Made by a program: the position numbers and the translations under genes
The notes under the pieces: model-generated
The model's input: the letters and a program-made list of their open reading frames with translations, nothing else
Told to the model about the DNA's origin: nothing
The model's database searches: none
In this document: one piece after another, positions 38,700 through 47,896 of the stretch
How positions within the stretch are numbered: the first letter of the stretch is position 1
How the letters are laid out: every line of letters starts with the position of its first letter
Assembly: GCF_003173755.1 (NCBI RefSeq)
Contig: NZ_CP029553.1
Coordinates: forward strand, 521,001-585,000
Origin: Methylobacterium terrae
Lineage (GTDB): Bacteria > Pseudomonadota > Alphaproteobacteria > Rhizobiales > Beijerinckiaceae
DNA length: 64,000 nucleotides
Reading direction: 5' to 3'

Positions 38700-39527
38700 G
38701 TGTTCGCCCTCTTCCTGCCGGCCTTCCTCGTCGTCGCCGCGCTGCTGGTCGGCCCGATGGTGCTGCTCGCGCGCATCTCGCTCAACCAGTACAGCGCGAC
38801 GCAGCTGATGATCGAGGCGACGACGGCGCAGAACTACCTCAACGCCGTCGCCGACCCGTATTACCGCGGCGTGATGGGCACGACGCTCCTCATGGCCTTC
38901 ATCTGCACGGCGCTGACCCTGGCGCTCGGGTTCCCGGCGGCCTACCGGCTCGCCCGGATGGAGAGCCGCTGGAAGAGCCTCGTCACCGTCCTGACCCTGA
39001 TCCCGCTCCTCGTCGGCAACGTCGTGCGGGCGGCGGGGTGGCTCGGGCTCCTCGGCAATGACGGGCTGATCAACGCCTCCTTGCGGGGCCTCGGCGTGAT
39101 CGCGCAGCCGCTGCCGCTGATCTACACGCCCGGCGCGGTCGCGGTCGGCACGATCGCGGTGGTGCTGCCCTACATGATCCTGACCCTGTCCTCGGTGATC
39201 GAGAGCATCCCGCGGGCGGTGGAGGAAGCGGCGGCCAATCTCGGTGCTGGCGCCTTCACGGTGTTCCGCCGGGTGGTGTGGCCGCTCGCCCTGCCCGGCA
39301 CGGTGGCGGGCTGCGTCCTCGTCTTCATCCTGTGCATGAACACCTACGCGACCGCGGTGCTGCTCGGCGGCTCGCAGTTCAAGATGATGGCGCCCGCCGT
39401 CTACGACCAGTTCTCGAAGAGCACGAACTGGCCGTTCGGCGCGGCTTTGGCCTTCATCCTGCTCGGCGCGACCCTGGTGCTGACGGTGCTCGGCACCGCG
39501 CTTCTCGGTCGCCGCTACGCCCGCTAG
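38700..39527 (+). CDS. ABC transporter permease, spermidine/putrescine (PotB-like)
   Basis: This 275-residue permease starts directly in a membrane segment (MFALFLPAFLVVAALLVGP) and has the EAA loop VEEAAANLGAGAFTVFRRVVWP. The start is GTG 38700, with no clear ribosome site; PotB-type permeases usually have ~15-30 extra residues before the first segment. The frame is open upstream only to a stop at 38652, inside DNA adjoining the repeat, so a few N-terminal residues may have been lost or replaced. It completes the ABC transporter. Confidence 0.85.
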   Translation: MFALFLPAFLVVAALLVGPMVLLARISLNQYSATQLMIEATTAQNYLNAVADPYYRGVMGTTLLMAFICTALTLALGFPAAYRLARMESRWKSLVTVLTLIPLLVGNVVRAAGWLGLLGNDGLINASLRGLGVIAQPLPLIYTPGAVAVGTIAVVLPYMILTLSSVIESIPRAVEEAAANLGAGAFTVFRRVVWPLALPGTVAGCVLVFILCMNTYATAVLLGGSQFKMMAPAVYDQFSKSTNWPFGAALAFILLGATLVLTVLGTALLGRRYAR

Positions 39528-39553
39528 AGCTAACAAGAACACGGGAGGACACC

Positions 39554-41176
39554 ATGAGCGACGCCACGAGCACTGGGACGATCCCGGCCGGCAACGAGCT
39601 CGCCGCCGAGCGGGCCAAGGCCGGTCAGCCGCCCCTGGTCCCCTCGACCTCCCGCGACCGCGGGATCGGGCCGCACAAGCGCCTGGTGCTGCGAGCCGCC
39701 ACCGTCATCGACGGCACCGGCGCGCCGCCGATCGGCCCGACCGACATCGTGGTCGAGAACGGCCGCATCGTGCAGTTGAAGAAGGTCGCGGGCAACCTCG
39801 CGACCAACGCCAACCGGCCGGCGCCGGGCGACCACGAGATCGACTGCCGCGGCAAGTGGGTGACCCCCGGCTTCGTCGATTGCCACGCCCATGCCGGCGT
39901 CGCGTACCACGCCGCCAACGGCTGGGTGCCGCCGGTCGAGTACGTCTACAAGCTCTGGCTCGCCCACGGCGTGACGACGGTGCGCGAGATGGGCTCGTTC
40001 AACGGGCTCGACTGGATGCTCGACCAGAAGCGGCGCTCCGAGGCCAACGAGATCGCGGCGCCGCGGCTCCTGGCCTACAGCTACTTCCCGGCCGTCAACG
40101 ACATGCTGAAGCTGATCCACACGCCGGACGAAGGGCGGGCGTGGTTGCGCAAACTGAAGGAGCGCGGCGCCGACGGGGTGAAGTTCTTCGGCGCGCCGCC
40201 CGCCATCATGGAGGCGGCCCTCGACGAGTGCGCGAAGCTCGGGCTGAAGTCGGGTTGCCACCACGCCCAGATGGCGGTGACGCGGATGAACGCGCTCACC
40301 ACCGCCGGCTGGGGCCTGACCAGCGCCGAGCACTATTACGGCCTGCCCGAGGCTTTGTTCGAGGACCGGGTGGTGCAGAACTTCCCGCTCGATTACGACT
40401 ACAACGACGAGTATTTCCGCTTCTCGGTCTCCGGCCAGATGTTCCGCCAGGGTGCCGAGCCCGGCTCCGCCAAGTGGAACGAGACCCTGGAGCGGTTCCT
40501 GGCGCTCGGCTTCACCTTCGTGCCGACCTTCACGATCTACGACGCCAACCGCGACCTGATGCGGGCGCGCCAGGCCGACTGGCACAAGGAATACACCTGG
40601 AAGTCGATGTGGGACTACTTCACGCCGCAGCGCGGCGGCCACGGCTCGTACTGGTATCGCTGGTCGACCCAGAACGAGATCGAGTGGAAGGAGAACTACC
40701 GGCTCTGGATGGCGTTCATCAACGAGTACAAGAACCGCGGCGGCCGGGTCTGCGCCGGATCGGATTCGGGCTTCATCTACCAGATCTTCGGGTTCGGCTA
40801 CATCCGCGAGCTGGAACTGTTGCAGGAGGCCGGCTTCCACCCGCTCGAAGTCGTGCGCGCCGCGACCTCGCAGGGTGCGGCCCTGTGCGGGCTCGAGGAC
40901 GAGATCGGCACGGTCGAGGTCGGCAAGCGCGCCGACCTGCTCGTCCACGACCACAACCCGCTCACCGACTTCAAGCTGCTCTACGGCACGGGCGCCTTGC
41001 GCCTCGACGAGGCGACGAACGGCGCCACCTGGCACCGGGGCCTGAAGTACACGATCAAGGACGGGGTGATCTACGACACCGCCGAACTGCTCGCCGACGT
41101 GCGCGAACTCGTGAAAGCGACCTGGGACGAGGCGGTACCGGCGAAATACGCCGCGCCTGATCAGGCGGCGCCGTGA
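39554..41176 (+). CDS. Amidohydrolase family protein
   Basis: This 540-residue metal-dependent hydrolase has HxH in GFVDCHAHAGVAY, a Lys in ADGVKFFGAPP, His in SGCHHAQMA and TSAEHYYG, and Asp in CAGSDSGFIYQ. A ~45-residue N-terminal extension precedes the barrel. It is paralogous in type to the protein at 33301-34545 but longer and with an aromatic-rich middle region (WKSMWDYFTPQ, GSYWYRWS). ATG 39554 follows GGGAGGA. Its stop overlaps the start of a COG0523 GTPase by 4 nt, which suggests that metal delivery is coupled to its synthesis. Confidence 0.87.
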   Translation: MSDATSTGTIPAGNELAAERAKAGQPPLVPSTSRDRGIGPHKRLVLRAATVIDGTGAPPIGPTDIVVENGRIVQLKKVAGNLATNANRPAPGDHEIDCRGKWVTPGFVDCHAHAGVAYHAANGWVPPVEYVYKLWLAHGVTTVREMGSFNGLDWMLDQKRRSEANEIAAPRLLAYSYFPAVNDMLKLIHTPDEGRAWLRKLKERGADGVKFFGAPPAIMEAALDECAKLGLKSGCHHAQMAVTRMNALTTAGWGLTSAEHYYGLPEALFEDRVVQNFPLDYDYNDEYFRFSVSGQMFRQGAEPGSAKWNETLERFLALGFTFVPTFTIYDANRDLMRARQADWHKEYTWKSMWDYFTPQRGGHGSYWYRWSTQNEIEWKENYRLWMAFINEYKNRGGRVCAGSDSGFIYQIFGFGYIRELELLQEAGFHPLEVVRAATSQGAALCGLEDEIGTVEVGKRADLLVHDHNPLTDFKLLYGTGALRLDEATNGATWHRGLKYTIKDGVIYDTAELLADVRELVKATWDEAVPAKYAAPDQAAP

Positions 41177-42204
41177 CCGACATCCTCGACTTCGTCGTCC
41201 TCACCGGCTTCCTCGGCTCGGGGAAGACGACGCTCCTGCGCGACTACCTCGGCCGCCCGGAGGCCGCCGACACCGCGGTCATCGTCAACGAGGCCGGCGA
41301 GATCGGCCTCGACGGGCTGATCCTGCGCGAGACCGCGGGTGACGTCCCGATGACGATGCTGGCGAATGGCTGCGTCTGTTGCCAGATGACGAGCGACCTC
41401 GCCCGCACCGTCGAGGCGCTGCTCGCCGCCGAGCGGCCGGAGGCCTCGGGCCCGCTGCGACGGATCGTGCTGGAGACGAGCGGCCTGTCGAAGCCCGGCC
41501 CGGTCCTGCGCCAGCTCGCGAGCCTCGCCGGCTTGCCCATGCGGGTCTCGGTCGTCGCCACCTACGACGCGCTGCGCGGACCGGAGGCGACCGCCTTCGA
41601 GGAGGCCGCGGCGCAATGGGCCGCGGCGCATCGCATCGTCCTGACCAAGCTCGACGCCGGCCCGCCGGAGCGCCGCGACGCGGCCCGGGCCGAGATCGCG
41701 GGGCTGAACCCGCTCGCCGGGATCGTCGCCGATCCCGACCGCGGGGCCGCCGTGGCGGCGGCCTTCGCGCCGCTCGCCGGGGCCGGTCCCGATCCGGCGC
41801 TGCTGGTACCGGAGACCGGCGGCGCGCATCCCCGCGTCGCGGTCTGGCTCGCGCGGCCGGTCGTTCCGCTGGCCTACGACGACCTCGCCGCCTGGCTCGA
41901 CAACCTCGCCGGCCGCCTCGGCGAGCGGCTCCTGCGCCTCAAGGGGCTGGTGCGGGTCGCCGAGGCGGAGCGCCCGCTCCTGGTCGAGAGCGTCGGCACG
42001 CTGTTCTCGCGCCCGCGGCCCTTCGGCCGGCCCGGCGAGGATGGAGCGGCGTTCGTGGTGGTGATCGCCCGCGACCTGGCGCCGGGGGAGCTGGAGGGCG
42101 TCGCGCCCGCCGGCCTGTTCCGGCTCGCGCCCCGGGTCGCGGCCGACCCGTTCGCCCGGCCCGCGCCCGCCGGGGTGCCGCGGGCGGAGGCCGTGGGCCC
42201 TTAA
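41173..42204 (+). CDS. CobW/COG0523 GTPase, putative metallochaperone
   Basis: This 343-residue GTPase has Walker A TGFLGSGKTTLL, the metal-binding CxCC motif NGCVCCQM, a Walker B-like IVNEAGEIGLDG and base-recognition LTKLDAG. The C-terminal CobW_C domain is present. COG0523 proteins deliver Zn, Co, Fe or other metals to specific client enzymes. The GTG start overlaps the amidohydrolase stop (GTGA), making that enzyme the natural client candidate. The metal cannot be inferred. Confidence 0.88.
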   Translation: MTDILDFVVLTGFLGSGKTTLLRDYLGRPEAADTAVIVNEAGEIGLDGLILRETAGDVPMTMLANGCVCCQMTSDLARTVEALLAAERPEASGPLRRIVLETSGLSKPGPVLRQLASLAGLPMRVSVVATYDALRGPEATAFEEAAAQWAAAHRIVLTKLDAGPPERRDAARAEIAGLNPLAGIVADPDRGAAVAAAFAPLAGAGPDPALLVPETGGAHPRVAVWLARPVVPLAYDDLAAWLDNLAGRLGERLLRLKGLVRVAEAERPLLVESVGTLFSRPRPFGRPGEDGAAFVVVIARDLAPGELEGVAPAGLFRLAPRVAADPFARPAPAGVPRAEAVGP

Positions 42205-42223
42205 GGGCCCGCTCGGCCCAGCC

Positions 42224-42802
42224 TCAGCCGCCCGACTTGGCGCTCGCCGTCACGTCGATATCCACCCCGACCTGCAGGGCGACCATCGAGTCGTTGGCCC
42301 AGGAGCCCTGGCCGACGCCGTAATCGGTGCGCACGAGGTCGAGATGCCCCACCGCGTGGGCGGTGCCGCTCGAGACCGTGAGCGTGAACGGCAGGGTCAC
42401 GTCCTTGCGCATGCCGCGGATCGTCAGCGTGCCGACCGCGTCGTAGGCATCGCCCCCCTTCGCGACGAAGCGGGTCGCCTCGAAGCGGGCCTGCTTGTCC
42501 TTGCTGGTGTTGAACCAGTCGGATTGCGGCAGGGCCTCGTCGCGCTGCTTGTCGCCGGTCTCGGCGCTGGTGAGGTCGATCAGTACCACCGCCTTGCCGG
42601 CCTCGGGCTTGGCCGGGTCGAAGCTGATCTGCGCGTCGTAGCGGGTGAAGCGGCCCTTGAACGGCGCGCCGACCTGGGTGCCCGAGAAGCCGATGCGGCT
42701 CTTCGTCGGATCGACCGTCCAGTCGGCGGCCTGCGCGGCGAGCGGGGCGGCGAACAGGCCCAGGGCGGGCGCGAGGACGAGGGCGAGGCGAAAGGGTGTC
42801 AT
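42224..42802 (-). CDS. YceI family periplasmic protein
   Basis: This 192-residue exported beta-barrel-like lipocalin protein has a signal peptide (ALVLAPALGLFAAPLAAQA). The YceI signature DPTKSRIGFSGTQVGAPFKG and RTDYGVGQG are present. YceI proteins bind isoprenoid quinones or similar amphiphiles. It overlaps the cytochrome b561 gene by 4 nt, the conserved yceI-yceJ pairing. It ends 19 nt from the convergent GTPase gene. Confidence 0.88.
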   Translation of the reverse strand: MTPFRLALVLAPALGLFAAPLAAQAADWTVDPTKSRIGFSGTQVGAPFKGRFTRYDAQISFDPAKPEAGKAVVLIDLTSAETGDKQRDEALPQSDWFNTSKDKQARFEATRFVAKGGDAYDAVGTLTIRGMRKDVTLPFTLTVSSGTAHAVGHLDLVRTDYGVGQGSWANDSMVALQVGVDIDVTASAKSGG

Positions 42803-43404
42803 CGCGAGGGAACCTCGGGTTTCGAGCCGGGACGCGGCACCAGGGGGAGCATCCGCCACAGGGTGTCGTCGCGCAGCACGAGGTGGTGGCGCAGGGCCGC
42901 GCCGACATGCAGGAGGAGAAGGGCGATCAGGAGCCAGGCGCCGTAGCTGTGGACGAGCTTCAGCACGCCCTCGACCGCCGCCTTGTTCGGCAATTCGGGC
43001 AGGACCGGCAGGTGCGGCCACGGGATCACCCCGTAGAGCACCGTCGGAATGTTGTAGGGCGAGGCCGAGACCATCGCCCAGCCGACGAGCGGCATGGCGA
43101 CGAGCAGGCCGTAGAGCGCGAGATGCGCCGCGCCCGCCGCCCGCCGCTCGGCCCTCGGCATCGCCTCGGGCAGCGGCGGGGGCGTGTGGAACAGGCGCCA
43201 GAGGACGCGAAGGCCCATCAGCACCAGCACCGTGAGGCCGACGGATTTGTGCCACTGGTAGAACGCGAAGCGGTCCATCGGCGGGAGCGAGCCCCGCGTC
43301 ATCGCGAGGCCCAGGGCCAGCAGGACCAGGATACCGAGGGCGATCAGCCAGTGCAGCACGATCGCGACGAGGGTGTAGCGACGGGGCGTCGCGACCGTGC
43401 GCAT
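42799..43404 (-). CDS. Cytochrome b561 family protein
   Basis: This 201-residue inner-membrane di-haem protein has four membrane segments. The haem-ligand histidines lie in VLHWLIALG, QWHKSVGLTV, VHSYGAWLL and LLHVGAALRHH. It resembles E. coli CybB and YceJ and probably shuttles electrons with ubiquinone. It lies between two YceI genes and overlaps the downstream one. Confidence 0.9.
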   Translation of the reverse strand: MRTVATPRRYTLVAIVLHWLIALGILVLLALGLAMTRGSLPPMDRFAFYQWHKSVGLTVLVLMGLRVLWRLFHTPPPLPEAMPRAERRAAGAAHLALYGLLVAMPLVGWAMVSASPYNIPTVLYGVIPWPHLPVLPELPNKAAVEGVLKLVHSYGAWLLIALLLLHVGAALRHHLVLRDDTLWRMLPLVPRPGSKPEVPSR

Positions 43405-43429
43405 GAGGATCGACCCTTCGGCTTTCGAC

Positions 43430-44047
43430 TTACTGGTCCTTGCGCTCGAAGGCGCCGTTGAGGGTCAGGTGGACCTCGTCGCTGATCGCCGGCACGAAGG
43501 TCTTCACGCCGAAGTCGGAACGCTTGATCGTGCCCTTGGCCTCGAAGCCGACCGTGACCTTCTTGTTCATCGGGTTGGCGCCGGCGCCGACCAGGGTCAC
43601 GTCGAGGGTCACGGGCTTCGTCACGCCGTGCAGGGTCAGGTCGCCGGTGACCTTGGCCTTGTCCTTGCCCTCGGGCGTCACCTTCGTGGAGGTGAAGGTC
43701 ATCTCCGGAAACTGGGCGGCGTCGAGCCACTTGTCGCTCTTCAGCGAGTCGACGAGGTGCTGGCTCGGCGCGTAGAGCGACTTGATCGGCACGGTGACCT
43801 TCAGGCGGCTCTCGGCGGGCTTGGCCGGCTGCAGTTCCAGGGTGCCGGACACGTCTGAGAAGATGCCCGTATACGGCGAGAAGCCGAAGTGGTTGACCGT
43901 GAACACCGCCTGGGTGTGGTTCGGGTCGACCACGTAGGTGCCCGCCTGGATCTGGGCGGGGTCGCGGGTCGCGGCCCCTTGAGCCCCGGCGGGGGCGGCG
44001 AGGGCGAGACCGGCGGCGAGGCCGAGGGCGAGGACGGACAGCTTCAC
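43430..44047 (-). CDS. YceI family periplasmic protein
   Basis: This 205-residue second YceI protein has a signal peptide (VLALGLAAGLALAAPAGAQG) and the family motif DPNHTQAVFTVNHFGFSPY, with IKRSDFGVKTFVP near the C-terminus. The GTG at 44047 with GGAG upstream was preferred over an ATG at 44101. It is first in a three-gene operon with cytochrome b561 and the other YceI, and divergent from a LysR gene 123 nt away. Confidence 0.88.
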   Translation of the reverse strand: MKLSVLALGLAAGLALAAPAGAQGAATRDPAQIQAGTYVVDPNHTQAVFTVNHFGFSPYTGIFSDVSGTLELQPAKPAESRLKVTVPIKSLYAPSQHLVDSLKSDKWLDAAQFPEMTFTSTKVTPEGKDKAKVTGDLTLHGVTKPVTLDVTLVGAGANPMNKKVTVGFEAKGTIKRSDFGVKTFVPAISDEVHLTLNGAFERKDQ

Positions 44048-44170
44048 GAGAACACTCCGTGTCGTCGGGGCCGGGCGGGCCTGCATCCAGGTCTTCCGCA
44101 CCGCGCCGATCGTGCGGCGCTCGGATTAAGCCGGTTCCGTCCCGGGCGTAAGACAGCTAAACCGGGACAC

Positions 44171-45124
44171 ATGGTTGCTGGTTCGGAAACCTTCCGGGGT
44201 GCCCTCTCCGACGTGAGGGCCTTTTGTGCCGTCGTCGATCACGGAACCGTGACCCAGGCGGCGGAAGTTCTCGGGGAAACCAAGGGCAGCATCAGCCGCC
44301 GCGTCTCGCGGCTGGAGCAGGAACTCGGCGTCACCCTGCTCGCCCGCACGCCGCGGGCGGTCTCCCCGACGGTCGAGGGCCTGGCCTTCCACGCCAAGGC
44401 GCAGGAGAGCCTCGCCCTCCTCGACGGCGCGCTGGAGACGGCGCGGGACGCCCGCACCCTGCCGCGGGGCCACCTGCGGGTCACCACCTCGATCGATTTC
44501 GGCATCGAGGTGATGCCCGACCTCGTCGCGGGGTTCCGGGCGCGCTACCCGCAGGTCACGATCGATCTTCTGATCACCGACACGCGGCTCGACCTGGCCG
44601 CCAACCGCATCGACCTGGCGCTGCGCCTCGGCAGCGGCGAGGGGCAGGACGGCGGCTACCGGGCGCCGGTGCTGGCGAGCCTGGTGATCGGCCTCTACGC
44701 CGCGCCGTCCTACCTCGCGGGACGCGGGCCGCCCGCGACCCTCGACGACCTCGCGAGCCACGACCTGATCCTGTCGCGGGAGCGCCTGGGCGCCGCGCCG
44801 GTGCGGCTCTCGGACGGCGAGGGCCGCGAGGGCCACGTCGCCGCCCGGCCGGCGATCCGCGCCACCGACTACGCCACGGTGCTGCGGCTGACCCGGGCCG
44901 GTGCCGGCATCGGCCACATCCCGAGCCTGGTGGCGGCCCGCGCCCTGAAGGAGGGCGCGCTCGTGCCGGTGCTGCCGGACTGGGCGAGCCGCGGCGGCGT
45001 CCTGCGGGCGGTCAGCCTCGCGGGCCGCGAGCTGCCGGCCCGGGTGCGGCTGTTTCGCGACCACGTCCGCCTCGGCCTCGCGGCGATGCGCGAGGAGGCG
45101 GGCCGGGACACGGGCACCGGGTGA
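44171..45124 (+). CDS. LysR family transcriptional regulator
   Basis: This 317-residue regulator has an N-terminal helix-turn-helix (GTVTQAAEVLGETKGSISRR) and a LysR substrate-binding domain (LRVTTSIDFGIEVMPDLVAG). It is divergent from the YceI-b561-YceI operon, the usual arrangement for a LysR target. The 123-nt gap shows no long palindrome that I could single out. The GTG/ATG choice is clear at ATG 44171. Confidence 0.87.
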   Translation: MVAGSETFRGALSDVRAFCAVVDHGTVTQAAEVLGETKGSISRRVSRLEQELGVTLLARTPRAVSPTVEGLAFHAKAQESLALLDGALETARDARTLPRGHLRVTTSIDFGIEVMPDLVAGFRARYPQVTIDLLITDTRLDLAANRIDLALRLGSGEGQDGGYRAPVLASLVIGLYAAPSYLAGRGPPATLDDLASHDLILSRERLGAAPVRLSDGEGREGHVAARPAIRATDYATVLRLTRAGAGIGHIPSLVAARALKEGALVPVLPDWASRGGVLRAVSLAGRELPARVRLFRDHVRLGLAAMREEAGRDTGTG

Positions 45125-45325
45125 AGGTTCATACGATTTTCGACCGGTTACACGTAGCGCAGCGCGCAGGTTGGTCGCAGGGCGGCCCGTGGCCGGGCGC
45201 GGCCTCCGCTGGCGGCGCGAGGGAACCGCGATAGGTCTCGTCGGATGAGCGCGAGGCCCCCAGTCCGGGCGGGCGGGGAGCGGATGCCGGCGCGCCCGAT
45301 CGCGAACCGCCCGAGGAGGACCCCG

Positions 45326-46297
45326 ATGATCCTGGTCTGCGGCGAGGCCCTGATCGACCTGTTCGTGGAGACCGGCTTCGCGGAGACGGGGCGCCCGGCC
45401 TCCGAGCGCGGCGGGCTGCCGGCGCTCGCGGTGGCGGGGGGCTCGCCGTTCAACCTCGCGGTCGGGCTGTCACGGCTCGGGGCGGGGAGCGGCTTCCTCG
45501 GCGGCCTGTCCGGCGACGCCTTCGGCCGGATGCTGGCCGACCGGCTGGCGGCGGAGGGCGTCGACCTCGCCTACGCCCGGACGAGCGCCCGGCCGACCCC
45601 GCTCGCGATCGTCGCGACGGGGCCCGACGGCCACCCCGCCTACACCTTCCACGCGGAATCCTGCGCCCATGCCGATCTCGGTGTCGGCGACCTGCCGGCG
45701 AGCCTGCCCGACGCGGTGCGGGGGATCGCCCTCGGCTCGGTCTCGCTGGTGGCGGAGCCGGTCGGCACGGCCTACGCGGCGCTCGCCGCCCGCGAGGCGC
45801 GGCGGCGGGTGATCAGCCTCGATCCCAACCTGCGCCTCGGCCTGATCCCCGATCTCGGGCGCTGGCACGCGCGGTTCGACGGGCTCGTCGCCTGCGCCGA
45901 CATCGTCAAGCTCTCCGACGAGGACCTGCGGGCGGCCTACGGGGCGGGGGCCGGCGAGGCCGCGCTCGCCGCCCGCTGGCTCTCGGCCGGGGCGGCGCTG
46001 GTCGTCGTCACCGCCGGTCCGGACGGGGCGCGGGCCCACCATGCCGGCGGGACGGTCGCGGTCCCGGGCCGCGCGGTCGCGGTGATCGACACGGTCGGGG
46101 CCGGCGACAGCTTCCACGCCGCGCTGCTGGCGCGCCTCGACCGGGACGGCCGGCTCGCGCGCGAGACCCTGCTGCGCCTCGATGCCGAGGCCATCGGCGA
46201 CGTCCTGTCCGAGGCGGTCGCCGCCGCGAGCCTCACCTGCACCCGCCGCGGCGCCGACCTGCCGACCCGCGACGCCCTGCGGTCGGCCTTGCGCTGA
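45326..46297 (+). CDS. PfkB family carbohydrate kinase (fructokinase-like)
   Basis: This 323-residue kinase starts MILVCGEALIDLF, carries GGSPFNLAVGLSRLGAGSGF (PfkB signature 1) and ends with the catalytic DTVGAGDSFHAALL. It is closest in type to fructokinases (ScrK/Frk). ATG 45326 is preceded by GAGGAGG; in-frame codons back to 45245 are unlikely. It is followed by two hairpins and a convergent MFS gene. Confidence 0.87.
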   Translation: MILVCGEALIDLFVETGFAETGRPASERGGLPALAVAGGSPFNLAVGLSRLGAGSGFLGGLSGDAFGRMLADRLAAEGVDLAYARTSARPTPLAIVATGPDGHPAYTFHAESCAHADLGVGDLPASLPDAVRGIALGSVSLVAEPVGTAYAALAAREARRRVISLDPNLRLGLIPDLGRWHARFDGLVACADIVKLSDEDLRAAYGAGAGEAALAARWLSAGAALVVVTAGPDGARAHHAGGTVAVPGRAVAVIDTVGAGDSFHAALLARLDRDGRLARETLLRLDAEAIGDVLSEAVAAASLTCTRRGADLPTRDALRSALR

Positions 46298-46306
46298 GGG
46301 CGCGAC

Positions 46307-46370
46307 GCCGCCGAACGGATCCGTCCGGCGGCGCGGTATCGTGCCGTCCGGACGCCACCGTCCGGACGGC
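46307..46370. terminator. Two adjacent hairpins between convergent genes
   Basis: 46307-46332 is a palindrome (12 of 13 pairs) around GGATCC. 46343-46354 and 46359-46370 form a perfect 12-bp stem with a CCAC loop. Together they lie between the convergent kinase and MFS genes and probably end both transcripts. Confidence 0.7.
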
Positions 46371-46394
46371 TCCCCACTCCGCCGGCGCGGCCTC

Positions 46395-47723
46395 TCACTC
46401 CGCCGGCGCCGCCTTGGCGGCCGCCGCGCTCTCCAGGTCCCGGCTGACCTTCAGGGTCATCGCCACGATGCCGCCCGCCAGCGTGGTGGCGCCGAGGACC
46501 AGGAGGCCGGCCGTGAAGGTGCCGGTCATGTCCTTGAGGTAGCCCATGACGTAGGGACCGGCGAAGCCCGACAGGTTGCCGATCGAGTTGATCGCCGCGA
46601 TGCCGGCGGCGGCCGAGCTGCCGGTCAGGAAGGCGCTCGGGATCGGCCACAGGAGCGGCGGCGTCGCCGACACGCCGATCTGGCTCAGGCAGAGCAGCCC
46701 GAGCACCAGCACCGGGCTCTCGACCAGGCCCGCGCCCGCGACGCCGACCGCCGCGATGATCATGGCGAAGCAGACGTGCTCCCGGCGCTTGAGCGTGCGG
46801 TCGGAGCTGCGGCCCAGCAGCACCATCCCGACCGCGCCGAACACGAAGGGCAGCGCGGAGAGCAGGCCGGTCTGGAAGTTGCTGACCCCGAAGCCCTTGA
46901 CGATGGTCGGCAGGAAGAACGCGACGCCGTAGCTCGCGGCGTTCAGGCAGAAATACACGAAGGCGCAGGCCAGCACCCGCGGGTCGGACAGCGCCTTGCC
47001 GATGCTCAGGTGCTCGACCGCGACCTTCTGCTTGCGCTCGGTCTCGAGGCGCGTCTCCAGCCACGACTTCTCGTCGGCGCCGAGCCACTTCGCCTGGCCC
47101 GGCCGGTCGGTGAGATAGAAGACGACGACGAACGCCATCACGATCGACGGGATGGCCTCGAGGATGAACAGCCACTGCCAGCCGTCATGGCCGGCCCCGG
47201 TGATGTTCAGGAGGGCACCCGAGACCGGCGCGCCGACGATCGACGAGAACGGGATCGCCAGCATGAACATGGCGACGACCCGGGCACGGTAGACCGACGG
47301 GAACCAGAGCGTGAGATAGAAGATGATGCCCGGGAAGAAACCCGCCTCGGCGATGCCGAGCAGGAAGCGCAAGGCGAAGAACACGTACTCGTTCGAGATC
47401 CCGGTCGCGCGCGAGATCGGCTGGATGTAGGCGAACAGGGCCGAGATCAGGCCCCAGCTGAACATGATGCGGGCGATCCACAGCCGCGCGCCGAACTTGT
47501 CGAGGGCGAGGTTCGACGGCACCTCGAGCAGGAAGTAGGCGATGAAGAACAGGCCGGCGCCGAACCCGTAGGCGGCCTCCGACAGCCCCAGGGCCGCGTT
47601 CATCTGCAGCTTGGCGAAGCCGACATTGACCCGGTCGAGGTAAGCAACAAAGTAGCAAAGGACCAGAAACGGCATCAGCCGCCACATGACCTTGCGAATC
47701 GTCCTGGTTTCGATCTCTTCCAC
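46395..47723 (-). CDS. MFS transporter, anion:cation symporter type
   Basis: This 442-residue protein has about twelve membrane segments. The start RTIRKVMWRLMPFLVLCYFV and YLDRVNVGFAKLQM is typical of the anion:cation symporter branch (phthalate, tartrate, glucarate transporters). Also GIAEAGFFPGIIFYLTLWFP. The substrate is probably an aromatic or sugar acid. It is convergent with the sugar kinase and stands alone. Confidence 0.88.
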   Translation of the reverse strand: MEEIETRTIRKVMWRLMPFLVLCYFVAYLDRVNVGFAKLQMNAALGLSEAAYGFGAGLFFIAYFLLEVPSNLALDKFGARLWIARIMFSWGLISALFAYIQPISRATGISNEYVFFALRFLLGIAEAGFFPGIIFYLTLWFPSVYRARVVAMFMLAIPFSSIVGAPVSGALLNITGAGHDGWQWLFILEAIPSIVMAFVVVFYLTDRPGQAKWLGADEKSWLETRLETERKQKVAVEHLSIGKALSDPRVLACAFVYFCLNAASYGVAFFLPTIVKGFGVSNFQTGLLSALPFVFGAVGMVLLGRSSDRTLKRREHVCFAMIIAAVGVAGAGLVESPVLVLGLLCLSQIGVSATPPLLWPIPSAFLTGSSAAAGIAAINSIGNLSGFAGPYVMGYLKDMTGTFTAGLLVLGATTLAGGIVAMTLKVSRDLESAAAAKAAPAE

Positions 47724-47896
47724 GGCGAATGTCCTGCCCTAGGGTTATGCTTGTCAGAGCCGCGCTCTGGCGCCTCTCTAGCAGAGACCCGGGCGTCGAG
47801 GGGAGTCCGAAGCGGATCCCGGTCGCCCCCTTCCACCTGCGGGCCTTCGCCACGCGGGGCGGGAGAACCGCGGGCGCGTCCGCGGGTTGCCCATCC

